64,000 nt of DNA. It comes from Alistipes sp. GTDB taxonomy: Bacteria; Bacteroidota; Bacteroidia; Bacteroidales; Rikenellaceae. Made by a program: the position numbers and the translations under genes. Below the pieces are notes generated by a model that had not been told where the DNA came from, ran no database searches, and saw only the letters and a program-made list of their open reading frames with translations. Numbering within the stretch: position 1 is the stretch's first letter; each line of letters starts with the position of its first letter. Location of the stretch: assembly GCA_017399485.1 (NCBI GenBank), contig JAFQCA010000027.1:1-64000 (forward strand), in the 5' to 3' direction. Positions 53,141 through 62,724 of this stretch are shown one piece after another.

Positions 53141-54541
53141 TTAGAACAAGAAACCTGTATTGATGTAGAAGGCTCCGTTGCCATCCTGCTTGCTGTACTT
53201 GCCTACGGGCTTACCATACTCGAAGCAGACGATGAAGTTTTGATTCATAATAAAGCGCAAGCCTGCACCTACGGTGATGTGAGGACGGTCACTGTCGAGT
53301 CCCATAGCCATATACTCATCATACTCCGCCTTTGCCTTTTGGTAGTCGGTCTGCGATGCAAACTCTTCGGCTGAACGGCCAAATGACATATCGTAAGCCT
53401 TTGTTACCATCGTACCGTCGCTGAAGGCATTCAAGCCAAATGCAATGTTCTGCTTCCAGAGCGTGAATGACACAAAACGCCAGCGCATCTCGGCATTATA
53501 GGTTGCCATATCCAAGCCCTGTACGCGGTTACGCATCAGACCTCTCACGGTACGGAAGCCGCCCATACCGTCACGGTCATAGGATTGGCCCATTGTGGTG
53601 ATGTAGGGTAGGATGTAGTAAGGTGCATTGTCGCCTATTGTGCCCTGATAGTTAAGGCGATAGGCAAATGTCAGGATGTCGTTATCGACAATCGGTACGT
53701 AGTGACGGAACGTAGCCGAGTATTTGTAGTAGGGATTCTCGGTGCCCAACCACTTCGGGGCTAACGACAGGTGGCTCTCGGCCCAGATACCTCTCGAAGG
53801 AGCACCCTCCTTGTCGCGAGTGTCATAAAGAAGTCCTAAGCGAACAGTGCTGTTAAGGCCTCCGTCTGCCTCATCGTCCGAGATGATGCCCCAAGTGCGG
53901 TACTGCTCGAAGAGCGTAGGCTCGCTGTCGGGGAACATCTTATTCTCGTCTTTGTTTTTGTTAATCTTCTCGCGGTTGATGGCTCCCTGCTTGAAGTAAC
54001 TCAAGTGGTAACCTGCCTCCCAGAAGAACTTGTTGTCCCAGATGTTGCCGATAAAGTCGGTCTTGAACAATACGGCCACGCGGTTGATGCGATATTTGGG
54101 CGAGTAGAGATACATATCGTCGTTCTTCTTGCCGTCGTTCACTTTTTGATGGTCGTAATACGACATATAACCGTTGAATCCGTAGAAGTCCATCGCCTTA
54201 TCGTTTGTTGCCGTCAGCGTGGTAGAGAAACGGATACCCGGAATCAGGAACTTATTGTCGTACGATATGGTGTAGAGTTGCGAACCTTTGGTAAAGAACG
54301 ACGCCTCGAAATACCACTGCTGGCGAGTGTTGGGGTATGTAGAGCCGTCGCCAAAATCATAGATATTGAGCAATGCGCCCAACTGAAAGCCCTTGTCGGC
54401 GTCAAATGCAACTGCGGGCAGCGGGCCGAAGTTATAGCCTTTCTTTATGATTTCGCTCTTTGAGTCTTTGGCGGTCTGGGCTATAGCGCCAAACGATAGC
54501 GATGCCAATATCAATGTTATAATAAAACTTTTGATTCTCAT
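53141..54541 (-). CDS. BamA/TamA-family outer membrane beta-barrel protein
   Basis: This 466-aa protein has a signal peptide (MRIKSFIITLILASLSFGAIAQ). A long series of alternating strands with aromatic girdles follows, ending in GAFYINTGFLF with the C-terminal Phe required for barrel insertion. The Omp85 lid-lock type region appears as GGFRTVRGLMRNRVQG. No POTRA domains are present, so it is a short barrel-only member, not the essential BamA. It is the last gene of an operon with a BASS transporter and an acyltransferase. The longer TTG-type frame beginning at 54772 overlaps the upstream gene and is rejected. Confidence 0.85.
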   Translation of the reverse strand: MRIKSFIITLILASLSFGAIAQTAKDSKSEIIKKGYNFGPLPAVAFDADKGFQLGALLNIYDFGDGSTYPNTRQQWYFEASFFTKGSQLYTISYDNKFLIPGIRFSTTLTATNDKAMDFYGFNGYMSYYDHQKVNDGKKNDDMYLYSPKYRINRVAVLFKTDFIGNIWDNKFFWEAGYHLSYFKQGAINREKINKNKDENKMFPDSEPTLFEQYRTWGIISDDEADGGLNSTVRLGLLYDTRDKEGAPSRGIWAESHLSLAPKWLGTENPYYKYSATFRHYVPIVDNDILTFAYRLNYQGTIGDNAPYYILPYITTMGQSYDRDGMGGFRTVRGLMRNRVQGLDMATYNAEMRWRFVSFTLWKQNIAFGLNAFSDGTMVTKAYDMSFGRSAEEFASQTDYQKAKAEYDEYMAMGLDSDRPHITVGAGLRFIMNQNFIVCFEYGKPVGKYSKQDGNGAFYINTGFLF

Positions 54542-54555
54542 AATCTTTGGGTTAT

Positions 54556-55890
54556 TTATTTGTTGAATAATATCTCGCGTATGTTTCTGTATTTGCTGCG
54601 CAACTCCTTGTTCAGCAGTAGTTTGATATCCGACTTTGCCAAACGGAACAGTCGCCACATCTCGTGCGCTACGACGGGTGCGGGCAGGAGTGATAACGTC
54701 AGAGGCAATGCCCACTGCCAAGGTAGGAATATGTAGGCTATGATAGAGTAGATTATCATCAGCACTGGCCACAAAACAAGATTTACCAAGAAACGAATCG
54801 AGTTACGGAATGCGTAATCCTTGAGTTTGGTAAAGATAAAATTGCAGAGCAACTTTATGGGCAATGTGAGTATCGATATGGGTATAAAGTAGGGTAGTGC
54901 CACGATAAAGAATAGTGTCTTCAAGATTCGTGACAGGATGGGATACTTTATTGATACCGATGCAAGGCTGATTCTCTCTTTGTGGCGTATCGCCGATGCC
55001 TCGCGGCCCAAAGCCAGCAACTTGGCGGCCTTTTCGGGATTCTCCTCCTTGAGTCGCATAATCTGGCTGACGGTGGCGCGGTTGGCGGCAAAGTGTGCAT
55101 CCAGCGGGTGGGCGCGTTTGCCGTCGGGAGTATATTCGAAACTTTTTACCTGCTGCTTGACGGCTGCGGCACATATCTCATAGGTGGCCTCATAATCCTC
55201 GTCGTTGGGAATGTAGAGTATCGAAGAGGTCATACGCTCGGTGAGAATATCTTTTATGCTGTTCATCTGCTCGGCAACCGTAAGGTCGCTATGCTCGGCT
55301 ATGAACTCACCGATGTTGATAGGCTCGCCAATTTGTACTCTCACCGTCGAGCGGAAACGGAAGAAACTGCCATAGCGCATACCGACGGGTACGATATACA
55401 AGGGCATATCGGGCATCAACTCCTGCGCTTGGAAGGCGATACGGAAGATACCTTTCGACAGAGGCAATGAAGAGTATTTTGCCTGATGAGTGCCTTCGGG
55501 GAATATGCAGAAGGGAATCTTGTCACGTAGTACATCGACAGCCTTCTCGATGGTCTTCTGATTCTTCTTCACTTCATCGAAGCCATCTCGCATACGCATA
55601 ATGGGCATAATCTTCAGGAAGGTGAAAATCTTTGCCAGAGTCTTGTGACGGAAGATGTCGGCGCGGGCTACAAAGACTTTTGCTTTGGTGTCCATAGCCA
55701 ATATGACCAATGCATCCATCAATGCGTTGGTGTGATTGGGGGCGTAGATTATGGCTCCATCCTGCGGAATCTTCTCCCTCCCGACATATCTTACATTACG
55801 GTATGAGAGGTTGAGTATGAAATCGACATAGTGTCGCAGGAGGGCATAGGCAGGGTCGTAATCCTGTATTTTCTTGATTTTTTTTGCCAT
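54556..55890 (-). CDS. PlsC-type acyltransferase with C-terminal membrane extension
   Basis: This 444-aa protein has the acyltransferase motifs APNHTNALMDAL (an H-x5-D variant of the usual H-x4-D) and CIFPEGTHQAKYSS, with PLYIVPVGMRYG as the third block. The C-terminal third adds two to four hydrophobic helices (LFFIVALPYFIPISILTL, LVNLVLWPVLMIIYSII). Related enzymes acylate glycerol-3-phosphate or lysophospholipids at the inner membrane. Substrate is unproven. The gene starts 2 bp after the BASS transporter stop and ends 14 bp before the BamA-like gene. A 39-codon upstream extension inside the BASS gene is rejected. Confidence 0.87.
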   Translation of the reverse strand: MAKKIKKIQDYDPAYALLRHYVDFILNLSYRNVRYVGREKIPQDGAIIYAPNHTNALMDALVILAMDTKAKVFVARADIFRHKTLAKIFTFLKIMPIMRMRDGFDEVKKNQKTIEKAVDVLRDKIPFCIFPEGTHQAKYSSLPLSKGIFRIAFQAQELMPDMPLYIVPVGMRYGSFFRFRSTVRVQIGEPINIGEFIAEHSDLTVAEQMNSIKDILTERMTSSILYIPNDEDYEATYEICAAAVKQQVKSFEYTPDGKRAHPLDAHFAANRATVSQIMRLKEENPEKAAKLLALGREASAIRHKERISLASVSIKYPILSRILKTLFFIVALPYFIPISILTLPIKLLCNFIFTKLKDYAFRNSIRFLVNLVLWPVLMIIYSIIAYIFLPWQWALPLTLSLLPAPVVAHEMWRLFRLAKSDIKLLLNKELRSKYRNIREILFNK

Positions 55891-55892
55891 AC

Positions 55893-56858
55893 TTACTCCA
55901 TAAGGGGTTTGCGACGGAACAGATAGGCAACGGTAAGGCCCGAAATGATGTGCCAGATACCCCACCAAGCCGTAATAAAGAGCATACCACCATAGTGACC
56001 GTGCCATACTTCGGGCGGGAAGATAGCCGTATTAAACAACAAGATGAGTCCAAGTCCCGAATTTTGAATACCAATCTCGATGGTCAGCGAGCGACGGTCT
56101 CTCTCTGGTACTTTAGCCAAGCCACCGCCGAAATAACCCGTAGCCAATGCACTCGCGTTGTGAAGCATTACGATGAAGAATACGTAGATTATATTATCCA
56201 GGAAGATTTGGAAATTCTGCGAGAACGATACAATCACCATACCGATAAACAGGGCAATGGATAAAACCTGTGCGGGTTTTGTAATCTTCTTTGTCGCGTT
56301 GGGGAAGTAGTGGGCAAAGATGAGTCCCAAAACGATGGGTACTCCCAACAACAACATAATCTGCTCAAGCATAGGCAAGAACGGAATGACCAACATCGGG
56401 ATGTCATTGCGTACACTTATAATCTGACTATAGAGATTGCCCCAAAAGTAGAAGTTAAGTGGAGTGATGAAGGGCGCGAAAGCGGTAGTGATAGCGGTCA
56501 TCGAAACCGACAACTCAATATTACCCTTCGAGAGCGACGATACGAAGTTCGAAATGTTACCTCCCGGGCACGAGGCTACCAGAATCATACCCAATGCAAT
56601 CATTGGCGTGATTACGGGGTTGAGTATCAGTGCGATAAGGAATGTTACGGCGGGCAATCCCACCCACTGCAACGCAATACCTACGATAACCGATTTGGGA
56701 TTTGCAAATACATCCTTGAATGTGTGAGGCTTGATACCAAGTGCAACGCCAAACATTACGAATGCGAGGATGATGTTTACAATCATCATTCCTCCCTCGC
56801 CAAAGTTGATGGAAATACCATTCAGACCTTCTAATTGTTCTCTCATTTCAATAGTCAT
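55893..56858 (-). CDS. Bile acid:sodium symporter (BASS/SBF) family protein
   Basis: This 321-aa protein has about ten membrane segments. MILVASCPGGNISNFVSSLSKGN carries the crossover helix motif of the SBF family, and a second crossover occurs near FGGGLAKVPERDRRSLTIEIG with IQNSGLG. Members import bile acids, pantoate, pyruvate or other organic anions with Na+. The true substrate here is unknown. It leads a three-gene operon with a probable leader of about 155 nt from the -7 element at 57022. Met5 is an alternative start. Confidence 0.88.
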   Translation of the reverse strand: MTIEMREQLEGLNGISINFGEGGMMIVNIILAFVMFGVALGIKPHTFKDVFANPKSVIVGIALQWVGLPAVTFLIALILNPVITPMIALGMILVASCPGGNISNFVSSLSKGNIELSVSMTAITTAFAPFITPLNFYFWGNLYSQIISVRNDIPMLVIPFLPMLEQIMLLLGVPIVLGLIFAHYFPNATKKITKPAQVLSIALFIGMVIVSFSQNFQIFLDNIIYVFFIVMLHNASALATGYFGGGLAKVPERDRRSLTIEIGIQNSGLGLILLFNTAIFPPEVWHGHYGGMLFITAWWGIWHIISGLTVAYLFRRKPLME

Positions 56859-57021
56859 TCAGCAACCTATATGCCTTATATTGAGGAATATTGCTACTCC
56901 TCGACAAGCAATGGTTGCGGGTTAAATGTCTCTAATCTGGGGGCTGCGTCAATAGTATTTACGCGACATTAATGACTATCTCTCTTGCCCTTATAATCTA
57001 CTAATGAGTCAGATTATGCTA

Positions 57022-57029
57022 CAAATGTA
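57022..57029 (-). promoter_or_regulatory. -7 element (TACATTTG) of the BASS-acyltransferase-OMP operon
   Basis: The minus strand reads TACATTTG, about 165 nt upstream of the BASS start. The rest of 56859-57101 shows no gene. Confidence 0.45.
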
Positions 57030-57101
57030 TCAATAATTTTTTTAATTCTATCATTTTTAGCAATATATCTTACTCTTTATGTCCAATCGCGGGCCGTTGA
57101 A

Positions 57102-57138
57102 AACCAAAAACAAAGGTTGTCGCATTTATTGCAACAAC
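57102..57138 (-). terminator. Terminator of ddh
   Basis: The minus strand carries a 10-bp stem (ggttgttgca with tgcgacaacc, one wobble) followed by tttgttttt. Confidence 0.88.
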
Positions 57139-57155
57139 CCTCTTTGTATCGTTGG

Positions 57156-58052
57156 TTAAACCAGTCGGCGAATAATCTGCTCCTTATCGCCTGCCAGAAA
57201 GTCGATTATTGGAATCTCAATCATTGTGTAGGCTCCGGGTTGCTGGCGCAGAACGGCTCGCGCTCCCGCAACGAGGATTTGGCTCGTAAGGCCGGGATTG
57301 TCGATGCTCATATTGAACTCAAAACGCTGATTCTGCGTCTTGCCCGACACGCCCTTGCGTACCATATTCACTCCGTGTCCCATATCCAGAAGAGCCTCTA
57401 CGCTATCGACCTTAGTGACGTGAGTCTCGTCGTGCACAAAATATGCGTCGTTCTTGATGGCCTCAGCCACAGCCTCAAAGTCGTAACCATCCTCCAATTC
57501 GATATAAACCATACGGCGGTGGATACCCGTACCCAGCGGAATTGTCATCGATAGGGCCGCCTTTACACCCTCGATAGCCTTCACGGCAACGGTGTGTCCC
57601 ATACTCATACCTGGTCCGAAGTTGGTATATGTTATACCCTGAGGAGCGCATACCTCCAATAGCGCACGTACCACAGAGTCGCTACCCGGGTCCCAGCCTG
57701 CCGAGATTAGCGCGGCAGCATTGTTCTGGCGTGCGATGACATCCAGACGTGCGCGTGTATCGGCAATGCCTGAGTGTATATCGTAACTATCTACGGTTGA
57801 GATGCCAAGTTTAAGGGCCGTCTCGGCGCTCTTTTCAACCAAGCGAGAGGGAGTACACAAAATCGCTACATCGACACTCTCCAACTCTGCAAGGTCGCTT
57901 ACGACGGGATATTTTGAATCTTGTGCCGTAGCGACAGAAGATGCGCGGCGCACGATGCCCGCAATCTCGAAATCGGCAGCAGCCTCAAGTGCCTCTACTA
58001 CATATTTACCGATGTTACCGTAACCTACAACGGCTGCTCTAATCCTTTTCAT
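57156..58052 (-). CDS. ddh: meso-Diaminopimelate D-dehydrogenase
   Basis: This 298-aa NADPH-dependent enzyme has the Rossmann start RAAVVGYGNIGKYVVEAL, LCTPSRLVEKSA, STVDSYDIHSGI, ISAGWDPGSDS and the substrate region NFGPGMSMGHTVAVKAI. It makes meso-DAP from tetrahydrodipicolinate in one step by reductive amination, supplying lysine and peptidoglycan. The ATG at 58052 (MKRIRAAVVGYG) is chosen over an 18-codon extension that enters the terminator of the tRNA gene. Confidence 0.94.
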   Translation of the reverse strand: MKRIRAAVVGYGNIGKYVVEALEAAADFEIAGIVRRASSVATAQDSKYPVVSDLAELESVDVAILCTPSRLVEKSAETALKLGISTVDSYDIHSGIADTRARLDVIARQNNAAALISAGWDPGSDSVVRALLEVCAPQGITYTNFGPGMSMGHTVAVKAIEGVKAALSMTIPLGTGIHRRMVYIELEDGYDFEAVAEAIKNDAYFVHDETHVTKVDSVEALLDMGHGVNMVRKGVSGKTQNQRFEFNMSIDNPGLTSQILVAGARAVLRQQPGAYTMIEIPIIDFLAGDKEQIIRRLV

Positions 58053-58081
58053 AGTCAAAATCTTAATGCTGTAAAACGTAT

Positions 58082-58119
58082 AAAAAGCAAAAAGGGTGTC
58101 CAACAATTATTGGCACCCT
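58082..58119 (-). terminator. Terminator after tRNA-Glu
   Basis: The minus strand carries a stem agggtgccaa with ttggacaccct (one bulged base) followed by a T-rich run. It separates the tRNA from ddh. Confidence 0.8.
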
Positions 58120-58125
58120 CTTTAG

Positions 58126-58197
58126 TAGTGGATAGGGGATTCGAACCCCTATGTCATGCGTGAGAGGCATGTATCCTAGCCCTTAGATGAATCCACC
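58126..58197 (-). tRNA. tRNA-Glu (anticodon CUC)
   Basis: A full cloverleaf reads on the minus strand. The 7-bp acceptor is ggtggat with atccact (terminal G-T). The D arm begins atct. The anticodon stem catgc/gcatg surrounds loop ctctcac, giving CUC. The T arm aggggttcgaatcccct is perfect. CCA is not encoded. The length is 72 nt. Confidence 0.95.
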
Positions 58198-58216
58198 ATT
58201 GTGTTGTTTCGTGGTG

Positions 58217-58247
58217 CAAATATAGAGCAAAAAAATCAATCTGCAAA
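58217..58247 (-). promoter_or_regulatory. Promoter of tRNA-Glu
   Basis: On the minus strand TTTG (58244-58247) and TATATTTG (58217-58224) are separated by exactly 19 bp. The element lies 19 nt before the mature tRNA 5' end. Confidence 0.75.
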
Positions 58248-58342
58248 TTTTTTTGCAAAAAATATGCAATTTTTAATGATTTTATATCTCTTGCGGGCGC
58301 TAATATGAGGTTTGGATGGTAGTTCCAAGCACCATATCGCCC

Positions 58343-59665
58343 CTATTCGTTGAGGTATGAGAGTATATTTCCGCTAATCTGCATCAACGAAATCTCGCAC
58401 AACTTTGTGTTGTACTCTGCCGTCAGGATACGCTCCTCGGCGTCGAGCAGACTCTTCTGTGCTTCGCGCATATCGATACCAGAGAGTTCTCTCAATAGAT
58501 AGCGTTCCATAGCAATATTGTAGTTTTCTTTGGCCGTGATGAGGTTTTGCTGCTCGAGTTTTACGACCTCCAGGTTGTTAAGATATGCCTGCCAAAAGGT
58601 AGCCAAATCGGCCGACAGCGACAACTCTATCTGTTCGCGTGTGTATTGTGCATTCTCAACCTCAATCTTTGCGTTGCGCTGCTCACGGCGGCGGTTGCCG
58701 TCAAAGATTGTGAATCCGAGATTGAGTCCTACGTTGGGGCCCAACGTACCTCGAGTCTTGGTTGTGCCACTGCCGTAGCGGTTGAGCGTATAGCCATAGC
58801 CCGCCGCCAATTTTAGGTAGGGGTAGTTGCGAGCCTTTACCGCCTTCAAGTCGAGCATCGAAATCTCGGTGTTGCGGTCAGCAATAAGCAATGACACGTT
58901 TGATTCGAGCATCTGAGCCTGCAATACATCCCACTTCAGAGCATCATTAACCCCTATCACAGAGTCTTTAGCCACGCACTTATCATCGAGAGATTTGTTG
59001 GCCATAAGTTCGTTTATACGGATGCGTGAGGCGATAACTGCCTCCTGCTGCGACATATATTGCGAAGAGTCGGCGTTGAAATCGACACGCGCCTGCAACA
59101 TATCGAGGCGTGAGAAGTTACCTATTTGGTAGCGGTCCTCGGCAATGCGCAATCGCTCACGCGAAAGAGCCATCGCATAGCGGAAGTTCTTCAAGCGCAG
59201 GGTCTGCTGAATGAGGTTGTAATACTCGGCAGTGAGGTTAGCGACGAAATCCTCGATGGTCAGGCGTGTCTGCAACTCACCCTTTTGCTGCAATTCGCGC
59301 AGTTTGTTATAGTTGGCGCGCAGACGCATACCGTCAAAGAGTGTCCAGTTGAGCGACAAACCTACATCCACCGTTTGGTCGAATGCTGCATTGTCAACCA
59401 TTTTGTCACCCTCGACGGGTGTCGTCTCCGTTCTGTCGGCTGAACCCATATATCCCGCCGTGAGGCCCAGCGTCGGAAGCATACCTGCGTTGGCTGCCGT
59501 AGCGTTGTTGTCGCTTATGCGTTGCGCATTACGCTCGATAAGAATATCATAATTCTGTTGCAAACCTGTTTCGAGGCACTCCTTAAGCGAGAGCACCCTC
59601 TCTTGAGCATTGGCCGAAACAAAAAGCCCAAGTGCTAATATCGTAGAGAGAATATATCTTTTCAT
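58343..59665 (-). CDS. TolC-family outer membrane efflux protein
   Basis: This 440-aa protein has a signal peptide (MKRYILSTILALGLFVSANAQ) and two outer-membrane-efflux-protein repeats of long coiled helices. These include LSLKECLETGLQQNYDILIERN at the start of the first and SLLIADRNTEISMLDLKAVKARNYPYLKLAAGYGY opening the second half. It forms the trimeric exit duct of a tripartite pump. It is the third gene of an RND operon, 7 bp after the inner membrane pump. A longer frame to 59770 overlaps the pump gene and lacks a proper signal. Confidence 0.93.
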   Translation of the reverse strand: MKRYILSTILALGLFVSANAQERVLSLKECLETGLQQNYDILIERNAQRISDNNATAANAGMLPTLGLTAGYMGSADRTETTPVEGDKMVDNAAFDQTVDVGLSLNWTLFDGMRLRANYNKLRELQQKGELQTRLTIEDFVANLTAEYYNLIQQTLRLKNFRYAMALSRERLRIAEDRYQIGNFSRLDMLQARVDFNADSSQYMSQQEAVIASRIRINELMANKSLDDKCVAKDSVIGVNDALKWDVLQAQMLESNVSLLIADRNTEISMLDLKAVKARNYPYLKLAAGYGYTLNRYGSGTTKTRGTLGPNVGLNLGFTIFDGNRRREQRNAKIEVENAQYTREQIELSLSADLATFWQAYLNNLEVVKLEQQNLITAKENYNIAMERYLLRELSGIDMREAQKSLLDAEERILTAEYNTKLCEISLMQISGNILSYLNE

Positions 59666-59672
59666 AAATCGT

Positions 59673-62600
59673 CTATTTTGTTGCTTGCTTACTTCTGTTG
59701 GTTGAGACGTAAGAGTAGATTGCCGGTACGACATATAGTGTAAGGATGGTTGAAACCAACAAACCACCAACTACGGCGATACCCATAGCGATACGTCCGT
59801 TAGCACCCTCGCCCGTAGCGTAGGTAAGGGGCAAAAGTCCCAAGATGGTCGATGCGCTGGTCATCAGGATAGGTCGCATACGCTGCAATGACGCCTGCTC
59901 GATGGCCTCCATAAGGCTCAGTCCTTGCTCCTGCTTCTGGTTGGCGAACTCCACGATAAGGATACCGTTCTTGGCCACAAGACCGATAAGCATAATGATA
60001 CCGATTTGGCTAAAGATGTTCATTGTCTGTCCTGTTGCGGTCATAAATATCAATGCACCTGCGATAGCCAACGGCACGGTAAGCATAATAACCAACGGGT
60101 CCTTGAAACTCTCGAACTGCGCCGCCAGAATCAAGTAAATCAGAACGATAGCCAACATAAAGGCAAACAAAAGGCTCGATGAACTCTCTCTAAACTCCTT
60201 TGAGTCGCCCGTAAGTGCCGTACGGAAGTCGTCGGGCAATACTTCGGCTGCTATGCGGTCCATCTCGGCCAATCCGTCACCGATGGTTTTACCCTTTGCC
60301 AAACCTGCTGATACGGTAGCCGAGAGGAAACGGTTGTAGTGGTAGAGTTGCGGTGGCGCAACCTCCTCATTGATATTAACGAGGTTATCCATCTGAATCA
60401 TCTCGCCCAAGCCACTACGCAGGTAGATAGACTTCAGGTCGGCAGGCTTGTTACGTTGCTGGCGGTTAATCTCGGCCAGAATCTCGTACTGCTTACCGTT
60501 CATATAGAAGTAACCCATACGCTGACCACTCAATCCATATTGAAGCGTCTGTGCTATATCGCGTGTTGACACACCCAACAAGTTGGCCTTGTCGCGGTTG
60601 ATGTTGATGCGGGCCTCAGGCTTACTGAACTTAAGGTTTACGTCGGCCATCTGGAATACAGGGCTCTCGTGTACCTTCTCCATAAACTTGGGCAACACCT
60701 CCTCCAAGCGGTCAATGGTCATTGCCTGCAATACATATTGTACGGGCATACCGCCACGGCGGCTACCAAACGTAGTCTGCTGCTGCACAAAGGCGCGTGC
60801 CTCTGTACGTTTCTTTACTGCCTGCGACAACTCCTCGGCAATCTCCATCTGCGTACGGTCACGCTCCTTGATGTCGTTCAGCGCAATCTGTATATTACCG
60901 CGACCACTGCTCACACGGGCTGTCACATATCTGCGCTCTGGCATAAGTGAATCGACCAAATCATTGATGCTCTCGGTGTAGTCGCGCAGGTACTCATACG
61001 TAGCACCCTCCGAACCCGAAGTATTGATTGTGATTTGTGAGCGGTCCTCCAGCGGTGCCAACTCGGCAGGTATAGATGTCCACAACCAACCGATAACACC
61101 CAGCATAATCACCACGAGCGGAATCGCTATCCAACGCACTTTCAGGAATGCAGCGAGAGTGTTGCTGTAAAAATTATTCAATCCGACGAAGAAGGGCTCG
61201 GTCTTATTGTAGAACCAACTCTTCTTCTCTTGACGTACCAGAATCTTCGATGCAAGCATCGGCGTTACCGTCAATGCCGCAAAAGTCGAGATGATAACGG
61301 CACCCGAAATCACCAAACTGAACTCGATGAATAGTTTACCCGTCATACCCTCCATAAAGACGATAGGGAAGAATACGGCCAACAAGGTAATTGACGTTGA
61401 TAGTACGGCAAAGAAAATCTCCTTTGCACCGTCAATACCAGCCTCAAACGGCGACATTCCTCGCTCGATACGGATATATATGTTCTCGGTCATTACGATG
61501 GCGTCATCCACCACCAATCCTACCGAAAGCACGACGGCCAACATCGATAGTACGTTGATAGAGAATCCGGCCAAATACATAAGGAAGAATGTACCGATAA
61601 GCGAAACGGGAATCACGATACACGGGATGAGTGTTACGCGGAAGTTACGCAGGAAGAGGAAGATGATGATTACCACCAAGATAAAAGCCTCGTAAACCGT
61701 CTGCTTAACCTCGTCGATAGAGGCGCGGATAAAACGTGTATTATCGAAACCGTAACTCAACTTCACATCCTCAGGCAAATCCTTGCGCATCTGCTCCACG
61801 CGCTCGTAAACGGCATCGGCAATATCAATATGGTTAGCACCGGGCTGGGGTACAACAACGACACCAACCATCGGCACTCCGTTCATCTTCATATAACTGC
61901 GTGTATCCTGCGGGCCCAACTCGGCTCGGCCAATATCGCTTAGGCGGATGATACGTGAATCGCTCTCGCGGATGACCAAATCGTTGAACTCTTGTGCCGT
62001 ATGCATAAGGCCCATTGTACGGATGGTAAGTTCTGTGGTGTTACCCTCGATACTACCCGATGGCAACTCGACATTCTCTCTATCCATCGCACTCTTGACG
62101 TCGATGGGTGTGATGCCGTAACCTGCCATCTTGGCGGGGTCCAGCCATATACGCATTGAGTAACGCTTCTCACCCCAAATCTGCACAGCACTCACGTTGT
62201 TGATAGTCTGCAACTGCTCCTTGATTGTAAGGTCGGCAATCTCGCTTATCTCCAGCAATGAACGTTTGTCGCTCTGTACAGCCACCATCAAGATAGGCAT
62301 AGCGTCGGCATCGGCCTTCGACACTGTCGGGGGGTCACAGTCGCGGGGCAGGAATCGTTGTGCGCGCGATACCTTGTCACGCACGTCGTTGGCAGCCGTC
62401 TCAAGGTCTACCGACAACTCGAACTCCACAGTCACGCGGCTCGAACCTTGAGAACTGACACTCGACAATGAGCGGATACCGGGAATACCGTTGATATTCT
62501 GCTCCAGGGGCTCTGTAATCTGGTTCTCTATAACGTCGGCATTGGCTCCGGGATAGGAGCACGATACCGAAATGATAGGATTATCGACGCTTGGGTACTC

Positions 62601-62705
62601 TCTCACGCCCAAATAACTATAGCCTATCACGCCAAAGATGACGATGATAAGCGTAAGCACTGTCGCAAGTACGGGACGTCGTATGCTTAATTCGGAAATA
62701 TTCAT
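59673..62705 (-). CDS. RND efflux pump inner membrane subunit (AcrB/HAE1 type)
   Basis: This 1010-aa protein has the usual two-fold repeat of six membrane helices plus two large periplasmic loops. The proton relay Asp-Asp pair is present in SVGLVVDDAIVMTENI near residue 405. The N-terminus (ISELSIRRPVLATVLTLIIVIFG) is the HAE1 type, as are SRVTVEFELSVDLETAANDVRD and GLVAKNGILIVEFANQ. It exports drugs, bile salts or other amphipaths by proton exchange. Substrate is unknown. The adaptor gene ends 19 bp upstream. Confidence 0.95.
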   Translation of the reverse strand: MNISELSIRRPVLATVLTLIIVIFGVIGYSYLGVREYPSVDNPIISVSCSYPGANADVIENQITEPLEQNINGIPGIRSLSSVSSQGSSRVTVEFELSVDLETAANDVRDKVSRAQRFLPRDCDPPTVSKADADAMPILMVAVQSDKRSLLEISEIADLTIKEQLQTINNVSAVQIWGEKRYSMRIWLDPAKMAGYGITPIDVKSAMDRENVELPSGSIEGNTTELTIRTMGLMHTAQEFNDLVIRESDSRIIRLSDIGRAELGPQDTRSYMKMNGVPMVGVVVVPQPGANHIDIADAVYERVEQMRKDLPEDVKLSYGFDNTRFIRASIDEVKQTVYEAFILVVIIIFLFLRNFRVTLIPCIVIPVSLIGTFFLMYLAGFSINVLSMLAVVLSVGLVVDDAIVMTENIYIRIERGMSPFEAGIDGAKEIFFAVLSTSITLLAVFFPIVFMEGMTGKLFIEFSLVISGAVIISTFAALTVTPMLASKILVRQEKKSWFYNKTEPFFVGLNNFYSNTLAAFLKVRWIAIPLVVIMLGVIGWLWTSIPAELAPLEDRSQITINTSGSEGATYEYLRDYTESINDLVDSLMPERRYVTARVSSGRGNIQIALNDIKERDRTQMEIAEELSQAVKKRTEARAFVQQQTTFGSRRGGMPVQYVLQAMTIDRLEEVLPKFMEKVHESPVFQMADVNLKFSKPEARININRDKANLLGVSTRDIAQTLQYGLSGQRMGYFYMNGKQYEILAEINRQQRNKPADLKSIYLRSGLGEMIQMDNLVNINEEVAPPQLYHYNRFLSATVSAGLAKGKTIGDGLAEMDRIAAEVLPDDFRTALTGDSKEFRESSSSLLFAFMLAIVLIYLILAAQFESFKDPLVIMLTVPLAIAGALIFMTATGQTMNIFSQIGIIMLIGLVAKNGILIVEFANQKQEQGLSLMEAIEQASLQRMRPILMTSASTILGLLPLTYATGEGANGRIAMGIAVVGGLLVSTILTLYVVPAIYSYVSTNRSKQATK

Positions 62706-62724
62706 ACGTGGATTCTCTTTGCGA

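Noticed and set aside
58220..58300. Terminator of the RND operon in the AT-rich sequence before the tRNA
   Set aside because: The attttttgc/aaaaaat hairpin is purely AT and overlaps the tRNA promoter. It is too weak to call, so the end of the RND transcript is left open.
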